A stretch of DNA of 35,628 bases from Verrucomicrobiota bacterium (GTDB lineage Bacteria; Verrucomicrobiota; Kiritimatiellia; SS1-B-03-39; UBA6053). A program made the position numbers and the translations under genes. Of this stretch, positions 7,607 through 14,950 are shown one piece after another (within the stretch, counting starts at the first letter, position 1; every line of letters starts with the position of its first letter). The stretch covers positions 1-35,628 of the forward strand of contig JAFIGD010000049.1 of assembly GCA_020831625.1 (NCBI GenBank), read 5' to 3'. Below the pieces are notes generated by a model. That model was given only the letters and a program-made list of their open reading frames with translations, was not told the origin of the DNA and did not search any database.

Positions 7607-8353
7607 TTAATTGTTTTGGTCATCCCGAATGAACTCTGCGGAGACGATGCCGGTGGGCACGGCGATGATGGCATATCCGAGGATCATGATGGCGGAGGCC
7701 AGAAACTGCCCCGGGGGGGTCTGGGGACTGATGTCGCCGTAGCCGACGGTGGTGAGGGTGACGACGGCCCAGTAGACGCTGACGGGGATGCTGGTGAAGC
7801 CGTTCTCGGGGCCTTCGATGAGGTACATGAGGCTTCCGAGCAGGATGACGAGGGTGACGACCGCGAAGAGAAACACCGCGATTTTCCGGCTGCCGGCCCG
7901 CAGGGCGCGGGCGAGGACTTCGGCTTCCTGAATGTAGGCCATCATTTTCAGGATGCGGAAGATCCGCAGCACCCGGATGATGCGGACGGTGCGCAGGGTG
8001 ATGAGAAAGGCCGGTCCGGGCAGGAGGAGCCCGATGAGGGACGGCAGCCAGCCGATGAGGTCGACGAGTCCGAAAAAGCTGAACACATACGCTCCCCGTT
8101 TCGGACAGCTCCAGACGCGCAGAGCGTATTCGATGAAAAACAGGACGGTGAAGACCCATTCCAGCGTCCGGAAATACGGGCCGTAGCTCAGGTTGAGACT
8201 CTCCACGGTGTCCAGCGCATTGAGCAGGGTGCTGATGAGGATGGAGAGAATCAAGACCAGATCAAAGGCTTTGCCGGCGCGGGTGTCTGATCCGAAGATG
8301 ATTTCATGGGTGCGGGTGCGCGCGGAGTTGGGGGCTGGGGAGGCGGCGTTCAT
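7607..8353 (-). CDS. Voltage-gated potassium channel-type ion transporter, six membrane segments
   Basis: A 248-residue channel with the full six-helix plan. S1 is near DLVLILSILISTLL, S2 near LEWVFTVLFFIEYALRVW and S3 near SFFGLVDLIGWLPSL. S4 at 121-136 carries regularly spaced arginines (RTVRIIRVLRIFRILK), S5 follows, and then comes the selectivity filter TTVGYGD (201-207) before S6. It should form a tetrameric K+-selective pore in the inner membrane. The C-terminus is very short, with no regulatory domain. It is the first gene of the leftward cluster. On the minus strand a GATAAT -10-like box (8366-8371) lies only 12 nt before the ATG, so the transcript leader would be very short. No Shine-Dalgarno sequence is seen. 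Confidence 0.92.
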   Translation of the reverse strand: MNAASPAPNSARTRTHEIIFGSDTRAGKAFDLVLILSILISTLLNALDTVESLNLSYGPYFRTLEWVFTVLFFIEYALRVWSCPKRGAYVFSFFGLVDLIGWLPSLIGLLLPGPAFLITLRTVRIIRVLRIFRILKMMAYIQEAEVLARALRAGSRKIAVFLFAVVTLVILLGSLMYLIEGPENGFTSIPVSVYWAVVTLTTVGYGDISPQTPPGQFLASAIMILGYAIIAVPTGIVSAEFIRDDQNN

Positions 8354-8365
8354 TTGACAGGATCT

Positions 8366-8371
8366 ATTATC
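8366..8371 (-). promoter_or_regulatory. Candidate -10 box of the channel-MFS-GH95-ppnP cluster
   Basis: GATAAT on the minus strand ends 12 nt before the ATG at 8353. No good -35 box is found at 16-18 nt. If used, transcription would start about five or six bases before the start codon. Confidence 0.3.
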
Positions 8372-8434
8372 GCATGTGATCGGGAAAATGAAGGCTTAAC
8401 GTCTTTCAGGACTTTTCCTGTTATGTGGTATACG

Positions 8435-9100
8435 TCATGATCTCTCAAAAACAGAAGCCGTGTTTTCAAAGTGGAGCACCCGGGCCTCGTCGAAGGCGGG
8501 AGTCATTTCTCCGCTGTAAATGACCGCTCCTTTGCCAACATTCGCGGTGCTTCGACCCAGATAACGAATGCCTTTCAAAAAACCGTTGTTCCATGTTCGT
8601 GAAGCTTTGATTTCAATGGGCACCAGTTCCGCGCCGTCCTGAAAGAGGAGATCGACTTCATTCCCGTTATTGTCGCGAAAAAACAAAAGATGGGGGCGCA
8701 AACCCCGGTTGAGTCTTGCTTTCATGGCTTCTGAAACCACCAGGTTTTCGAAGAGGGCTCCCAATAGAGGATCCCATGAAACTTTTTCAGGTCGATCGAT
8801 TCCAAGCAAATGACAGAGGAATCCGGTGTCGGTAAAGTAGAGTTTGGCTGACTTAACCAGCCGCTTCCCGAAATTTCGGTGAAAAGGCAATAAACGGAAG
8901 ACGACAAACGAAGCTTCCAGTACGGAAACCCATTGTTTTAAGGTTTTTCCGGTCAGACCAAGATCATTGGCCATGGATTCATAATTGAGCAGTTGCCCGG
9001 TTCGTCCGGCAAGGTAAAATATGAATTGTTCGAATTGGCCGAGATCCCGCACTTGAAGCAGTTGGCGTACATCCCGCTCAACATAGGTTTGGATATACAA
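8435..9100 (-). pseudogene. Truncated AAA ATPase: DUF4143 domain without the P-loop half
   Basis: The 221 residues are the C-terminal half of the widespread AAA/DUF4143 family, whose full members are about 380-400 residues with an N-terminal P-loop ATPase. It begins at YIQTYVERDVRQL, the classic DUF4143 start. It continues through LYFTDTGFLCHLLG (87-100), LFENLVVSE (E118), NEVDLLF (D150) and IEIKAS (E163, K165), the PD-(D/E)XK-like core. The first codon is TTG and the frame is closed by TGA shortly upstream, so the ATPase domain is truly missing here. The break coincides with a perfect 9-bp inverted repeat (9095-9127). The region is less GC-rich than its neighbours. A short functional DUF4143-only protein cannot be excluded, but decay is likelier. 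Confidence 0.75.
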
Positions 9101-9127
9101 TATGGGAATTATAAGTCAATATTGTAT
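9095..9127. repeat. Inverted repeat at the break of the DUF4143 gene
   Basis: Arms atacaatat (9095-9103) and atattgtat (9119-9127) are perfect complements around a 15-nt loop. As with the hairpin at 811-850, the first codon of the ATPase-family frame lies within one arm. The sequence itself is different from the 811-850 repeat. Confidence 0.8.
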
Positions 9128-9235
9128 TAATTCAGGAGGCGGAAAATCGGATTACCTCTGATCCAGAAAGCCGTAATGCGGATCGAAAGGGAAATCATGC
9201 GCAATGGATTCTGACATGAGCGATGCCCAGGCTAA

Positions 9236-9261
9236 GAGAGTTGCATTCGAGAGTTGCATTC
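9236..9261 (+). repeat. Tandem 13-bp repeat, two copies
   Basis: gagagttgcattc occurs twice back to back (9236-9248 and 9249-9261) in the short intergenic stretch between the DUF4143 remnant and tRNA-Val. No function is evident. Confidence 0.85.
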
Positions 9262-9299
9262 ATCCCGCCTGTGCCTGTGGTTTGGTCCGCAGAAAAACA

Positions 9300-9376
9300 T
9301 GGTGGGCGCTGAGGGACTCGAACCCCCGACCCTCTCGGTGTAAACGAGATGCTCTAACCAACTGAGCTAAGCGCCC
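9300..9376 (-). tRNA. tRNA-Val (anticodon UAC)
   Basis: A complete 77-nt cloverleaf on the minus strand. The acceptor stem is GGGCGCT with AGCGCCC, the D stem GCTC/GAGC, the anticodon stem TCTCG/CGAGA around loop TTTACAC (anticodon TAC), and the T stem GGGGG/CCCTC around TTCGAGT. The discriminator base is A and the CCA tail is encoded (9300-9302). It reads valine GUA and, by wobble, other GUN codons. It is divergent from the S10 ribosomal operon. Confidence 0.97.
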
Positions 9377-9461
9377 GGACTGTGGCGGCGGGGTATAATG
9401 GATCGGAGGGCGGGTGTCAATGAGCGTTTGGGACGGTTTAGGATCTTTTTACAGAAAGAGC

Positions 9462-9489
9462 TTGCCCCGCCGGGGGAATTGGATATAAG
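9462..9489 (+). promoter_or_regulatory. Candidate promoter of the S10 ribosomal protein operon
   Basis: TTGCCC (9462-9467) and TATAAG (9484-9489) are separated by 16 nt and match the sigma-70 boxes at four and five of six positions. The predicted start is near 9496, giving a leader of about 110 nt before rpsJ. No better pair is seen in the gap. Confidence 0.5.
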
Positions 9490-9540
9490 CTTTCTCCCTT
9501 TTTATGCCGACTCGCGGCGTGGAAAATGACAGTCATGAAG

Positions 9541-9572
9541 CTCTGCGGCGGAGAGATCCGCCGTTGTAAGAG
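9541..9572 (+). promoter_or_regulatory. Leader hairpin upstream of rpsJ with a GAGA tetraloop
   Basis: CGGCGGA (9546-9552) and TCCGCCG (9557-9563) form a perfect 7-bp stem closed by GAGA, a GNRA tetraloop. Below it an internal loop is followed by CTCT (9541-9544) pairing with AGAG (9569-9572). It lies inside the predicted S10 leader, 35 nt before the start codon. In E. coli the S10 leader is bound by L4 for autogenous control; whether this hairpin does the same is inference. Confidence 0.5.
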
Positions 9573-9606
9573 CCAAGCATGATCCAGGAAACCGAAAGGA
9601 AACCGA

Positions 9607-9915
9607 ATGAACGGTCAAAAAATACGCATTAAATTAAAAGCGTACGATCACCGTGTTCTCGATCAGTCCGCCAGTGACATTGTCGAGACCGCGAAACGTA
9701 CCGGAGCCCGCGTCGCGGGACCGATTCCGATGCCCACGCGCATCGAGCGGTTCACCGTGAACCGCAGCCCCCACGTGGACAAGAAGTCCATGGAGCAGTT
9801 TGAGATCCGCACACACAAGCGGATGTTGGACATTATCGAGCCGACCGCCAAAACCGTGGATGAGCTGAAGAAGCTCAATCTTCCGGCGGGCGTGGACATC
9901 AGCATTAAAATCTGA
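9607..9915 (+). CDS. rpsJ: 30S ribosomal protein S10
   Basis: At 102 residues this is the normal length for S10, a small-subunit head protein that also serves as NusE in antitermination. Recognisable segments are [19 protein letters not shown] near the N-terminus, [20 protein letters not shown] (about 39-58) and the loop [10 protein letters not shown] before the C-terminal strand. It opens the ribosomal operon, preceded by AAAGGA about 7 nt before the ATG. The next gene begins 11 nt later. In most bacteria rpsL, rpsG, fusA and tuf lie just upstream; here the upstream neighbour is a divergent tRNA gene. Confidence 0.98.
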   Translation: MNGQKIRIKLKAYDHRVLDQSASDIVETAKRTGARVAGPIPMPTRIERFTVNRSPHVDKKSMEQFEIRTHKRMLDIIEPTAKTVDELKKLNLPAGVDISIKI

Positions 9916-9926
9916 GGAGGATGTTC

Positions 9927-10559
9927 ATGAACGCAATTATTGGTCGTAAAGTCGGCATGACTCAGGTCTTTGATGAAAACGGGGTGCAGATTCCTGTGAC
10001 CGTGATCGAAGCGGGTCCGTGTGTCGTGGTGCAGCGCAAAACCGTCGACGCCGACGGGTATGACGCGGTGCAGCTTGGCTTTCTGGAGCAGAAGCCCCAG
10101 CGGTTGAGCAAGGCGTCGTTGGGACGTTTTGAAAAAGCGGGTGTGACTCCGCGCCGGATTCTCCGCGAATTCCGCTGTGACAGCGGTGACGGGGTGAAGG
10201 CGGGCGATGAAGTCAAAGCCGACACATTTAAAGATGTGACCTACGTGGACATTTCCGGTGTCACCAAGGGCCGCGGGTTCCAGGGGGTGGTCAAGCGCCA
10301 CAACTTCGGAGGCGGCCGCGCTTCGCACGGGGGCAAATCGAAGCTCCGTTCGGGCGGTTCCATCGGCATGCGCGAATGGCCGGGCCGCGTCTTCAAAAAC
10401 AAGAAGATGCCCGGACAGATGGGCAATGTGAATGTCACCACGCAAAACATTAAAGTTGTGCAGGTGCGTGAGGAAGACAACGTGATTCTGGTGCGGGGCT
10501 CTGTTCCCGGTCCGAATGGCGGCGTGGTCCTGGTGCGCAAAGCCATCAAGAAAGGTTAA
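9927..10559 (+). CDS. rplC: 50S ribosomal protein L3
   Basis: A 210-residue L3, an early large-subunit assembly protein that reaches the peptidyl transferase centre. The N-terminal [16 protein letters not shown] and the loop region [20 protein letters not shown] with SHGGKS and [18 protein letters not shown] are diagnostic. Two ATGs lie close together. 9921 abuts the GAGGAGG Shine-Dalgarno sequence (9914-9920) and cannot use it, while 9927 is spaced 6 nt from it and gives the standard [10 protein letters not shown] start, so 9927 is chosen. Confidence 0.97.
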   Translation: MNAIIGRKVGMTQVFDENGVQIPVTVIEAGPCVVVQRKTVDADGYDAVQLGFLEQKPQRLSKASLGRFEKAGVTPRRILREFRCDSGDGVKAGDEVKADTFKDVTYVDISGVTKGRGFQGVVKRHNFGGGRASHGGKSKLRSGGSIGMREWPGRVFKNKKMPGQMGNVNVTTQNIKVVQVREEDNVILVRGSVPGPNGGVVLVRKAIKKG

Positions 10560-10565
10560 GGACCC

Positions 10566-11210
10566 ATGAGTAAATTACCCATTAAAGATTTACAGGGCAA
10601 AGCGGCGGGCGAATACGATATCGCCGACGATTTGCTGATTTATGACAAAGGTCTGCAGGCGGTTCAGGACGCGGTGGTGGCCCACCGTGCGAATCTGCGC
10701 CAGGGCTCGGCTTCGACGCTGGGCAAAGGCGAGGTGGCCGGCAGCAACCGCAAGCTGTGGAAGCAGAAAGGCACCGGGCGCGCCCGGACCGGTCTGCGTC
10801 AGTCGCCGATCTGGCGCGGCGGCGGTGTGGTCTTCGGACCGAAACCCCGCGACTACGGCCGCACGCAGAACAAACGCGAGGCCCGTCTGGCCTTCCGCCG
10901 CGCGGTGAGCGAGAAAATCGCCGCCGGTCAGGTGGTTGTGGTGGAGGATCTGACGATTTCCGCGCCCAAGACCCGCGAGTTCGCGGCCTTGATGCAGGGA
11001 CTCGGCGTTTCCGCTCCGGCGCTGTTTGTGACCGAGGCGGTGCGGAGCGACATCGTCCGCGCGGCCCGCAACATTCCGCGGGTTGAAGTGATCACCGCCG
11101 ATTCTCTGCACACCTACCAGGTGCTGCGCTATCCCACGATTGTGGTGACCCGCGCGGCCATGGCCGGTCTGGAAGAGCGGCTCCTGAAAGCCAAAGGAGG
11201 CAAGGCATGA
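10566..11210 (+). CDS. rplD: 50S ribosomal protein L4
   Basis: A 214-residue L4, which lines the exit tunnel through its extended loop. Characteristic is the loop [20 protein letters not shown] followed by [21 protein letters not shown] (about 63-102). The C-terminal globular part ends near [12 protein letters not shown]. In many bacteria L4 represses its own operon by binding the S10 leader; a hairpin that might serve this is at 9541-9572. The stop overlaps the rplW start by 4 nt (ATGA), so the two are translationally coupled. Confidence 0.97.
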   Translation: MSKLPIKDLQGKAAGEYDIADDLLIYDKGLQAVQDAVVAHRANLRQGSASTLGKGEVAGSNRKLWKQKGTGRARTGLRQSPIWRGGGVVFGPKPRDYGRTQNKREARLAFRRAVSEKIAAGQVVVVEDLTISAPKTREFAALMQGLGVSAPALFVTEAVRSDIVRAARNIPRVEVITADSLHTYQVLRYPTIVVTRAAMAGLEERLLKAKGGKA

Positions 11211-11491
11211 AGCCCGCACATCAAATTATCGACACGATTCTGTTAACGGAAAAGGGCACGGTCCTGACCGAAAAGCTGAATCAGTACACCTTCAAGGTGT
11301 ATCCGTCCGCCAATAAAAATGAAATCAAACAGGCGGTTGAATCGCTGTTCAAGGTTCACGTCACCGACGTGCGCACCATGAACCGCATCGGCAAGAAAAA
11401 GCGCGAGCGCCGCCCGAATTACGGAACCACTTCCGCCTGGAAAAAAGCGGTGGTGACTCTGAAAGACGGCGACACCATCGACCTTACCTGA
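11207..11491 (+). CDS. rplW: 50S ribosomal protein L23
   Basis: A 94-residue L23, the protein at the tunnel exit that docks trigger factor and the signal recognition particle. Visible landmarks are [20 protein letters not shown], then [24 protein letters not shown] and the basic segment [13 protein letters not shown], all in standard order. AGGAGGCAAGGC precedes the start. The length is normal. Confidence 0.97.
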   Translation: MKPAHQIIDTILLTEKGTVLTEKLNQYTFKVYPSANKNEIKQAVESLFKVHVTDVRTMNRIGKKKRERRPNYGTTSAWKKAVVTLKDGDTIDLT

Positions 11492-11505
11492 GAAAGAATC
11501 CCATC

Positions 11506-12330
11506 ATGGCTTTAAAATCAAGAAAACCCACGACACCCAGCAACCGGTTCACGGTGCTGTCCGATTTCGAGGGTCTGGACAAAGTGCGCCCCGAGCGCAG
11601 TTTGACGGAATCCAAGAAATCCAACGCCGGCCGCAACTCCGCCGGACGCATTACCGTGCGTCACCGCGGGGGCGGCCACAAGCGTCTCTACCGCAAAATC
11701 GACTTCAAGCGTGATAAATCCGGCATCCCCGGCAACGTCGCGACTCTGGAGTACGATCCCAACCGTTCCGCGAACATCGCGCTGATCCACTACGTGGACG
11801 GCGAGAAGCGTTACATTCTTGCCCCCAACGGCTTGAAAAAGGGCGATACCATCCTTTCCGGTTCCGGTTCCCCCGCGAATGTGGGCAACAGCCTGCCGCT
11901 GAAGGAAATTCCGCTGGCGACCTTCATCCACAACGTGGAATTGAAGCCCGGCCGCGGCGGTCAGATTGTCCGCAGCGCCGGCGGCGCCGCCCAGCTGATG
12001 TCCCGCGACCAGGAATACGCGCAGGTCAAACTGCCTTCCGGTGAGATTCGTCTGATTCACGTGACCTGCAACGCCACGGTCGGCCGTGTCGGAAACAGCG
12101 AGCATGAGTCCCGCTCTCTGGGCAAAGCCGGCCGCAAACGGTGGATGGGTATCCGTCCGACGGTCCGCGGTGTGGCCATGAACCCGGTGGACCACCCGAT
12201 GGGCGGCGGTGAAGGCCGCACCTCCGGCGGCGGTCATCCCGTGTCGCCCTGGGGCAAGATCACCCGTGGTAAGAAGACGCGCAAGCGCAGCAAGACCACG
12301 AACAAGTTCATCGTGAAACGGAGAAAGTAA
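11506..12330 (+). CDS. rplB: 50S ribosomal protein L2
   Basis: A 274-residue L2, essential for subunit joining and for peptidyl transferase centre structure. Present are [16 protein letters not shown] (about 49-64), the RNA-binding SH3-like middle domain, [20 protein letters not shown], and the C-terminal [20 protein letters not shown], which contains the conserved His near the active centre. The final basic tail is [19 protein letters not shown]. The rpsS start follows the stop after only 3 nt. Confidence 0.98.
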   Translation: MALKSRKPTTPSNRFTVLSDFEGLDKVRPERSLTESKKSNAGRNSAGRITVRHRGGGHKRLYRKIDFKRDKSGIPGNVATLEYDPNRSANIALIHYVDGEKRYILAPNGLKKGDTILSGSGSPANVGNSLPLKEIPLATFIHNVELKPGRGGQIVRSAGGAAQLMSRDQEYAQVKLPSGEIRLIHVTCNATVGRVGNSEHESRSLGKAGRKRWMGIRPTVRGVAMNPVDHPMGGGEGRTSGGGHPVSPWGKITRGKKTRKRSKTTNKFIVKRRK

Positions 12331-12333
12331 GTT

Positions 12334-12600
12334 ATGGCACGTTCCATCAAAAAAGGACCCTACGTCGAAGAGAAACTGTACACCAAAGTTTCGAAGATGA
12401 ACGACGGCGGCCGCAAGCAGGTGTTGAAAACCTGGTCGCGCCGCTCCATGATTCTTCCGGATTTTGTTGGTCACACCTTTGCCGTGCACAACGGCAAGGT
12501 CTTCATCAACGTGTTTGTGACCGAAAACATGGTCGGTCACAAGCTGGGCGAGTTCGCTCAGACCCGGACGTTCAAGTCACACGGGATTTCCAACAAGTAA
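12334..12600 (+). CDS. rpsS: 30S ribosomal protein S19
   Basis: An 88-residue S19, which contacts S13 in the head of the small subunit. [19 protein letters not shown] and then [20 protein letters not shown] with [13 protein letters not shown] are diagnostic. Unusually, this is the last gene of the operon: a strong terminator follows within 20 nt and the next gene is convergent. In most bacteria rplV, rpsC, rplP and more follow at once, so the remaining genes must lie elsewhere in this genome. Confidence 0.97.
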   Translation: MARSIKKGPYVEEKLYTKVSKMNDGGRKQVLKTWSRRSMILPDFVGHTFAVHNGKVFINVFVTENMVGHKLGEFAQTRTFKSHGISNK

Positions 12601-12619
12601 TTGTCGGTTCCTGTCTGTT

Positions 12620-12651
12620 AAAAAAACCCGCCTTTATGGCGGGTTTTTTTT
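12620..12651 (+). terminator. Strong intrinsic terminator after rpsS, bidirectional
   Basis: aaaaaaacccgcc (12620-12632) pairs perfectly with ggcgggttttttt (12638-12650) around a TTTAT loop. The T run serves the ribosomal operon; the A run on the left would serve the convergent gene ending at 12654. Confidence 0.93.
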
Positions 12652-12653
12652 GG

Positions 12654-13184
12654 TTACGTTTTCCACAGCAGCCATCCGCTGACCGCGAGGATACTCAGAG
12701 CGCTGATCCAGAAGGCGGCGGGGCTGGAGGCCGGTCCGGGGGATTCCGCGGGGGCGGGGGGGATCTCATCCGGGTCGGAGGGGATGGGGGGGGGCGGGGA
12801 GGGTTCCGGGGTGCTTTCACGGGCGGCGGATCCGGGAGCACCCGGACGGTGATGGCGTTGAATCCGGCTGGTCTGGAATTTGGCGTCGCGCTGAATGAGG
12901 ATCTCCCGGATACCATCCAGGGTCTCCTGCGCCTGACGGGCGGTTTCCTCGTCTGGATAGGGCCCGAAAAAATATACAAGGGTTTCGTGGCGGTATTCCA
13001 CATATTCTCCCGGTTCGGCGGGCTCGGTTTCGGAGAGGGGAGCGGGATCCCAGCGTTCGAAAAGCTCTTCCAGCGTGAGGCGGGTGAGATCCTCGACGGC
13101 CTCGCCGGGGAACTGCCAGATTTGCGCGGGGAGGATGCCGCCGGGCAGCAGACAAAGAAGGGTGAAACAGACGGATTTAAGCAT
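12654..13184 (-). CDS. Predicted exported membrane-anchored protein of unknown function
   Basis: A 176-residue protein not recognised as a known family. It has an N-terminal signal peptide (MLKSVCFTLLCLLPGGILPA, 1-20), a small domain at about 25-110 including LVYFFGPYPDEETARQAQE, a Pro/Ser/Glu-rich linker and a C-terminal membrane helix (AFWISALSILAVSGWLLW). The middle segment loosely recalls a SPOR-like fold (an aromatic-GPYxxxxxA pattern), which would mean peptidoglycan binding, but this is weak. The start at 13184 is favoured over an upstream one because GGAG precedes it at the right distance and the signal peptide then begins at residue 1. It overlaps the upstream gene by 8 nt (ATGCTTAA), so the two are coupled. 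Confidence 0.65.
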   Translation of the reverse strand: MLKSVCFTLLCLLPGGILPAQIWQFPGEAVEDLTRLTLEELFERWDPAPLSETEPAEPGEYVEYRHETLVYFFGPYPDEETARQAQETLDGIREILIQRDAKFQTSRIQRHHRPGAPGSAARESTPEPSPPPPIPSDPDEIPPAPAESPGPASSPAAFWISALSILAVSGWLLWKT

Positions 13185-13926
13185 GGGGTCTCCAGATGAA
13201 CGCCAGTTCGTGATGATGAATCCAGGCGCGGCTGACATGGCCGGGGAGGGCGTCGGAGAGTTCCCGCCGGAGCATGGATTCGTTGTAGGGTTTTATAAAG
13301 CAGAGGTTGTGGCCGTATTGGACCTGATAGCCGTCCTCAAAGGGGGTCTTCAGCCACTCCCGGGGGAGGGCGCTCATTTGGACGGCGGTGAAATAAACGA
13401 CGCCGTCCGGCGCGGGTGTGAGGCTTTTCAAGGTGTCGAACAGATGCCGCCGGTCCAGCCGGGGCAGGGAATCCAGCAGATGTTCACAGGTGAAGACGGT
13501 AAAGCCGGATGTGCGGTAGGATTTCGGAAGGGTCCAGGGGGGGGGCAGCGTTTCCACCCGCCAGGCGCCGCTGTCGAGCAGGGCCTGGTCGCCGGCGGGG
13601 TCGGGGAGGGTTCGAAACCGTAACACCGCGTGTCCTCTGGCCAAATGTTCCCGGGCCAGGCGCAGCGCCGCCGGGGTTCCCTCCGGGGGGACAGGGGGCT
13701 GAATGCGTTGGGCGGGGCCCAAAAATCGGCTGATGCGCCCGTCGTGGACCGCCTGCTCCACGGTTTCAATTTCCCGGAGGAGTTCATCGGGCGGGGAGGC
13801 GGGGGTATCCGGAGCGGGGGTCCATGTGGTCCGGAAGCCGAGCGGGGATTGAAACGACCAGGAGGCATCCCCGTTTTTATGGAGAAGCCAACCGCTGTTT
13901 AACATTCGTTCTGAAAGCGCCCGCAT
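13177..13926 (-). CDS. Possible SAM-dependent methyltransferase-like protein
   Basis: About 249 residues. The C-terminal half looks like the back of a class I methyltransferase: TSGFTVFTCEHLLDSLPRLD, then DTLKSLTPAPDGVVYFTAV, equivalent to the strand-4 acidic motif and the post-Rossmann LxPGG-like loop. The glycine-rich SAM motif I is not evident, so activity is uncertain. No signal peptide is seen. The start at 13926 (MRALSERMLNSGWLLHKNG) is chosen because a longer frame from 13977 would begin inside the terminator hairpin of the preceding gene. It is coupled to the exported protein downstream. Confidence 0.5.
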   Translation of the reverse strand: MRALSERMLNSGWLLHKNGDASWSFQSPLGFRTTWTPAPDTPASPPDELLREIETVEQAVHDGRISRFLGPAQRIQPPVPPEGTPAALRLAREHLARGHAVLRFRTLPDPAGDQALLDSGAWRVETLPPPWTLPKSYRTSGFTVFTCEHLLDSLPRLDRRHLFDTLKSLTPAPDGVVYFTAVQMSALPREWLKTPFEDGYQVQYGHNLCFIKPYNESMLRRELSDALPGHVSRAWIHHHELAFIWRPHA

Positions 13927-13968
13927 GATCAGACGATCTTGCGGTGAACCGGAGAAAAATGCAAAAGA

Positions 13969-13998
13969 AAAAGCCATTCGCGGTCACGAATGGCTTTT
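13969..13998 (-). terminator. Intrinsic terminator of the barrel/coiled-coil pair
   Basis: AAAAGCCATTCG and CGAATGGCTTTT form a perfect 12-bp stem around a 6-nt loop. On the minus strand the stem is followed by TTTCTTTTGC. It lies 22 nt after the stop codon at 14020. Confidence 0.85.
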
Positions 13999-14019
13999 GG
14001 CTGTCGGGGATATCCGGCT

Positions 14020-14916
14020 TTAGAAAAAGACGGTGTCGTTGGGCTGGATGCGCTCGCCCGGGGTCAAGGTCGCGGGGTTGATCTCCGCGATTGCGACCAG
14101 TTCTTCGACCTGGCGGACGGTCACGGTGCCGATGAACTCATCACCGCGATGAATAATGGCTTCAATTCCGACAGGAAGCACATCAATTGAACCTTTGTCG
14201 AGGATCACGAACTGATACGTTTCATTCACCGCGAGGATGGTGGCCGGGCGACCCACCCAGGCTTCGGTACCGGCACCGCCGGGTGTGCGGGCCTGTGTGC
14301 GCTGGGTCAAATTAGACAGGTCTTCCCGGAGTCTGGCAATATCGACCTCGAGGGAGGCGATTTGGTCATCCCGTTCCGACACTTGTGTATTCAGCTGCTG
14401 AACCTGACGTTCAAGGCCTTCACGTTCCACACGGATGGTGTTCACTTCCAAACGGCTCTGACGGAGGTCGGTCTCCATGGAGCTAACCCGCTCCTGCGCG
14501 GTGGCGAGTTCCTGGCGGGTCGAGGCCAGTTCGCGTTCACGGGTGGCGAGGGTTTCACGGGCCTCATCCGCCTGGCGGCGGGTTTGCACCAGTTCATTGT
14601 GGCGTTGGTTCAACTGAGCCAGACGCTGGGTGGCGAAGCGGCCCAATTCCCCGAGGGTGTTTTCCATCGAGGCGAGTTCCCCGGGTGACGCGGGCTGGGG
14701 AACGGTGAAGGTTCCGGAGCGGCGGTCTTCCGAAGATTCCCAATCCACTTCCTGTCCCCAGCTGAGGTTGGCGGCAACGCGCTGGGCGTTGGTTTCAAGA
14801 AGAATGGTGCGGGCTTTGACAATTTCCCGGTCACGGAAGAGTTGAAATCCGAAAATCGCCACGACGATACTCAGCGCGAGATTGAGGATGATAAAGGTTT
14901 TAAGAAGTTTGCCCAT
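14020..14916 (-). CDS. Membrane-anchored periplasmic coiled-coil protein
   Basis: A 298-residue protein of unknown function. Residues 5-26 are a membrane anchor (LKTFIILNLALSIVVAIFGF). A long coiled coil rich in Glu, Arg, Gln and Leu heptads follows at about 75-215. A compact beta-rich C-terminal domain runs from about 225 (ATILAVNETYQFVILDKGSI ... GDEFIGTVTVRQVEEL ... IQPNDTVFF). That end domain has an SH3/barrel-like look found in several PVC envelope proteins, a by-eye judgement. Start 14916 is chosen over an upstream in-frame codon because GGAG precedes it. It follows the outer-membrane barrel gene by 34 nt on the same strand and is closed by a terminator, so the two likely form a two-gene unit spanning the envelope. 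Confidence 0.7.
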   Translation of the reverse strand: MGKLLKTFIILNLALSIVVAIFGFQLFRDREIVKARTILLETNAQRVAANLSWGQEVDWESSEDRRSGTFTVPQPASPGELASMENTLGELGRFATQRLAQLNQRHNELVQTRRQADEARETLATRERELASTRQELATAQERVSSMETDLRQSRLEVNTIRVEREGLERQVQQLNTQVSERDDQIASLEVDIARLREDLSNLTQRTQARTPGGAGTEAWVGRPATILAVNETYQFVILDKGSIDVLPVGIEAIIHRGDEFIGTVTVRQVEELVAIAEINPATLTPGERIQPNDTVFF

Positions 14917-14950
14917 GATGTGTCTCCGGGTTGGAATCAATACGTGATGA

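Noticed and set aside
5644-8290. Large plus-strand open frames of 306 and 407 codons
   Set aside because: They mirror the MFS and channel genes, which have clear membrane helices and motifs; the antisense frames are Gly/Asp/Arg-rich with no family pattern.
13177-13977. Longer version of the methyltransferase-like gene starting at 13977
   Set aside because: The extra N-terminus would be encoded by the terminator hairpin of the preceding gene.
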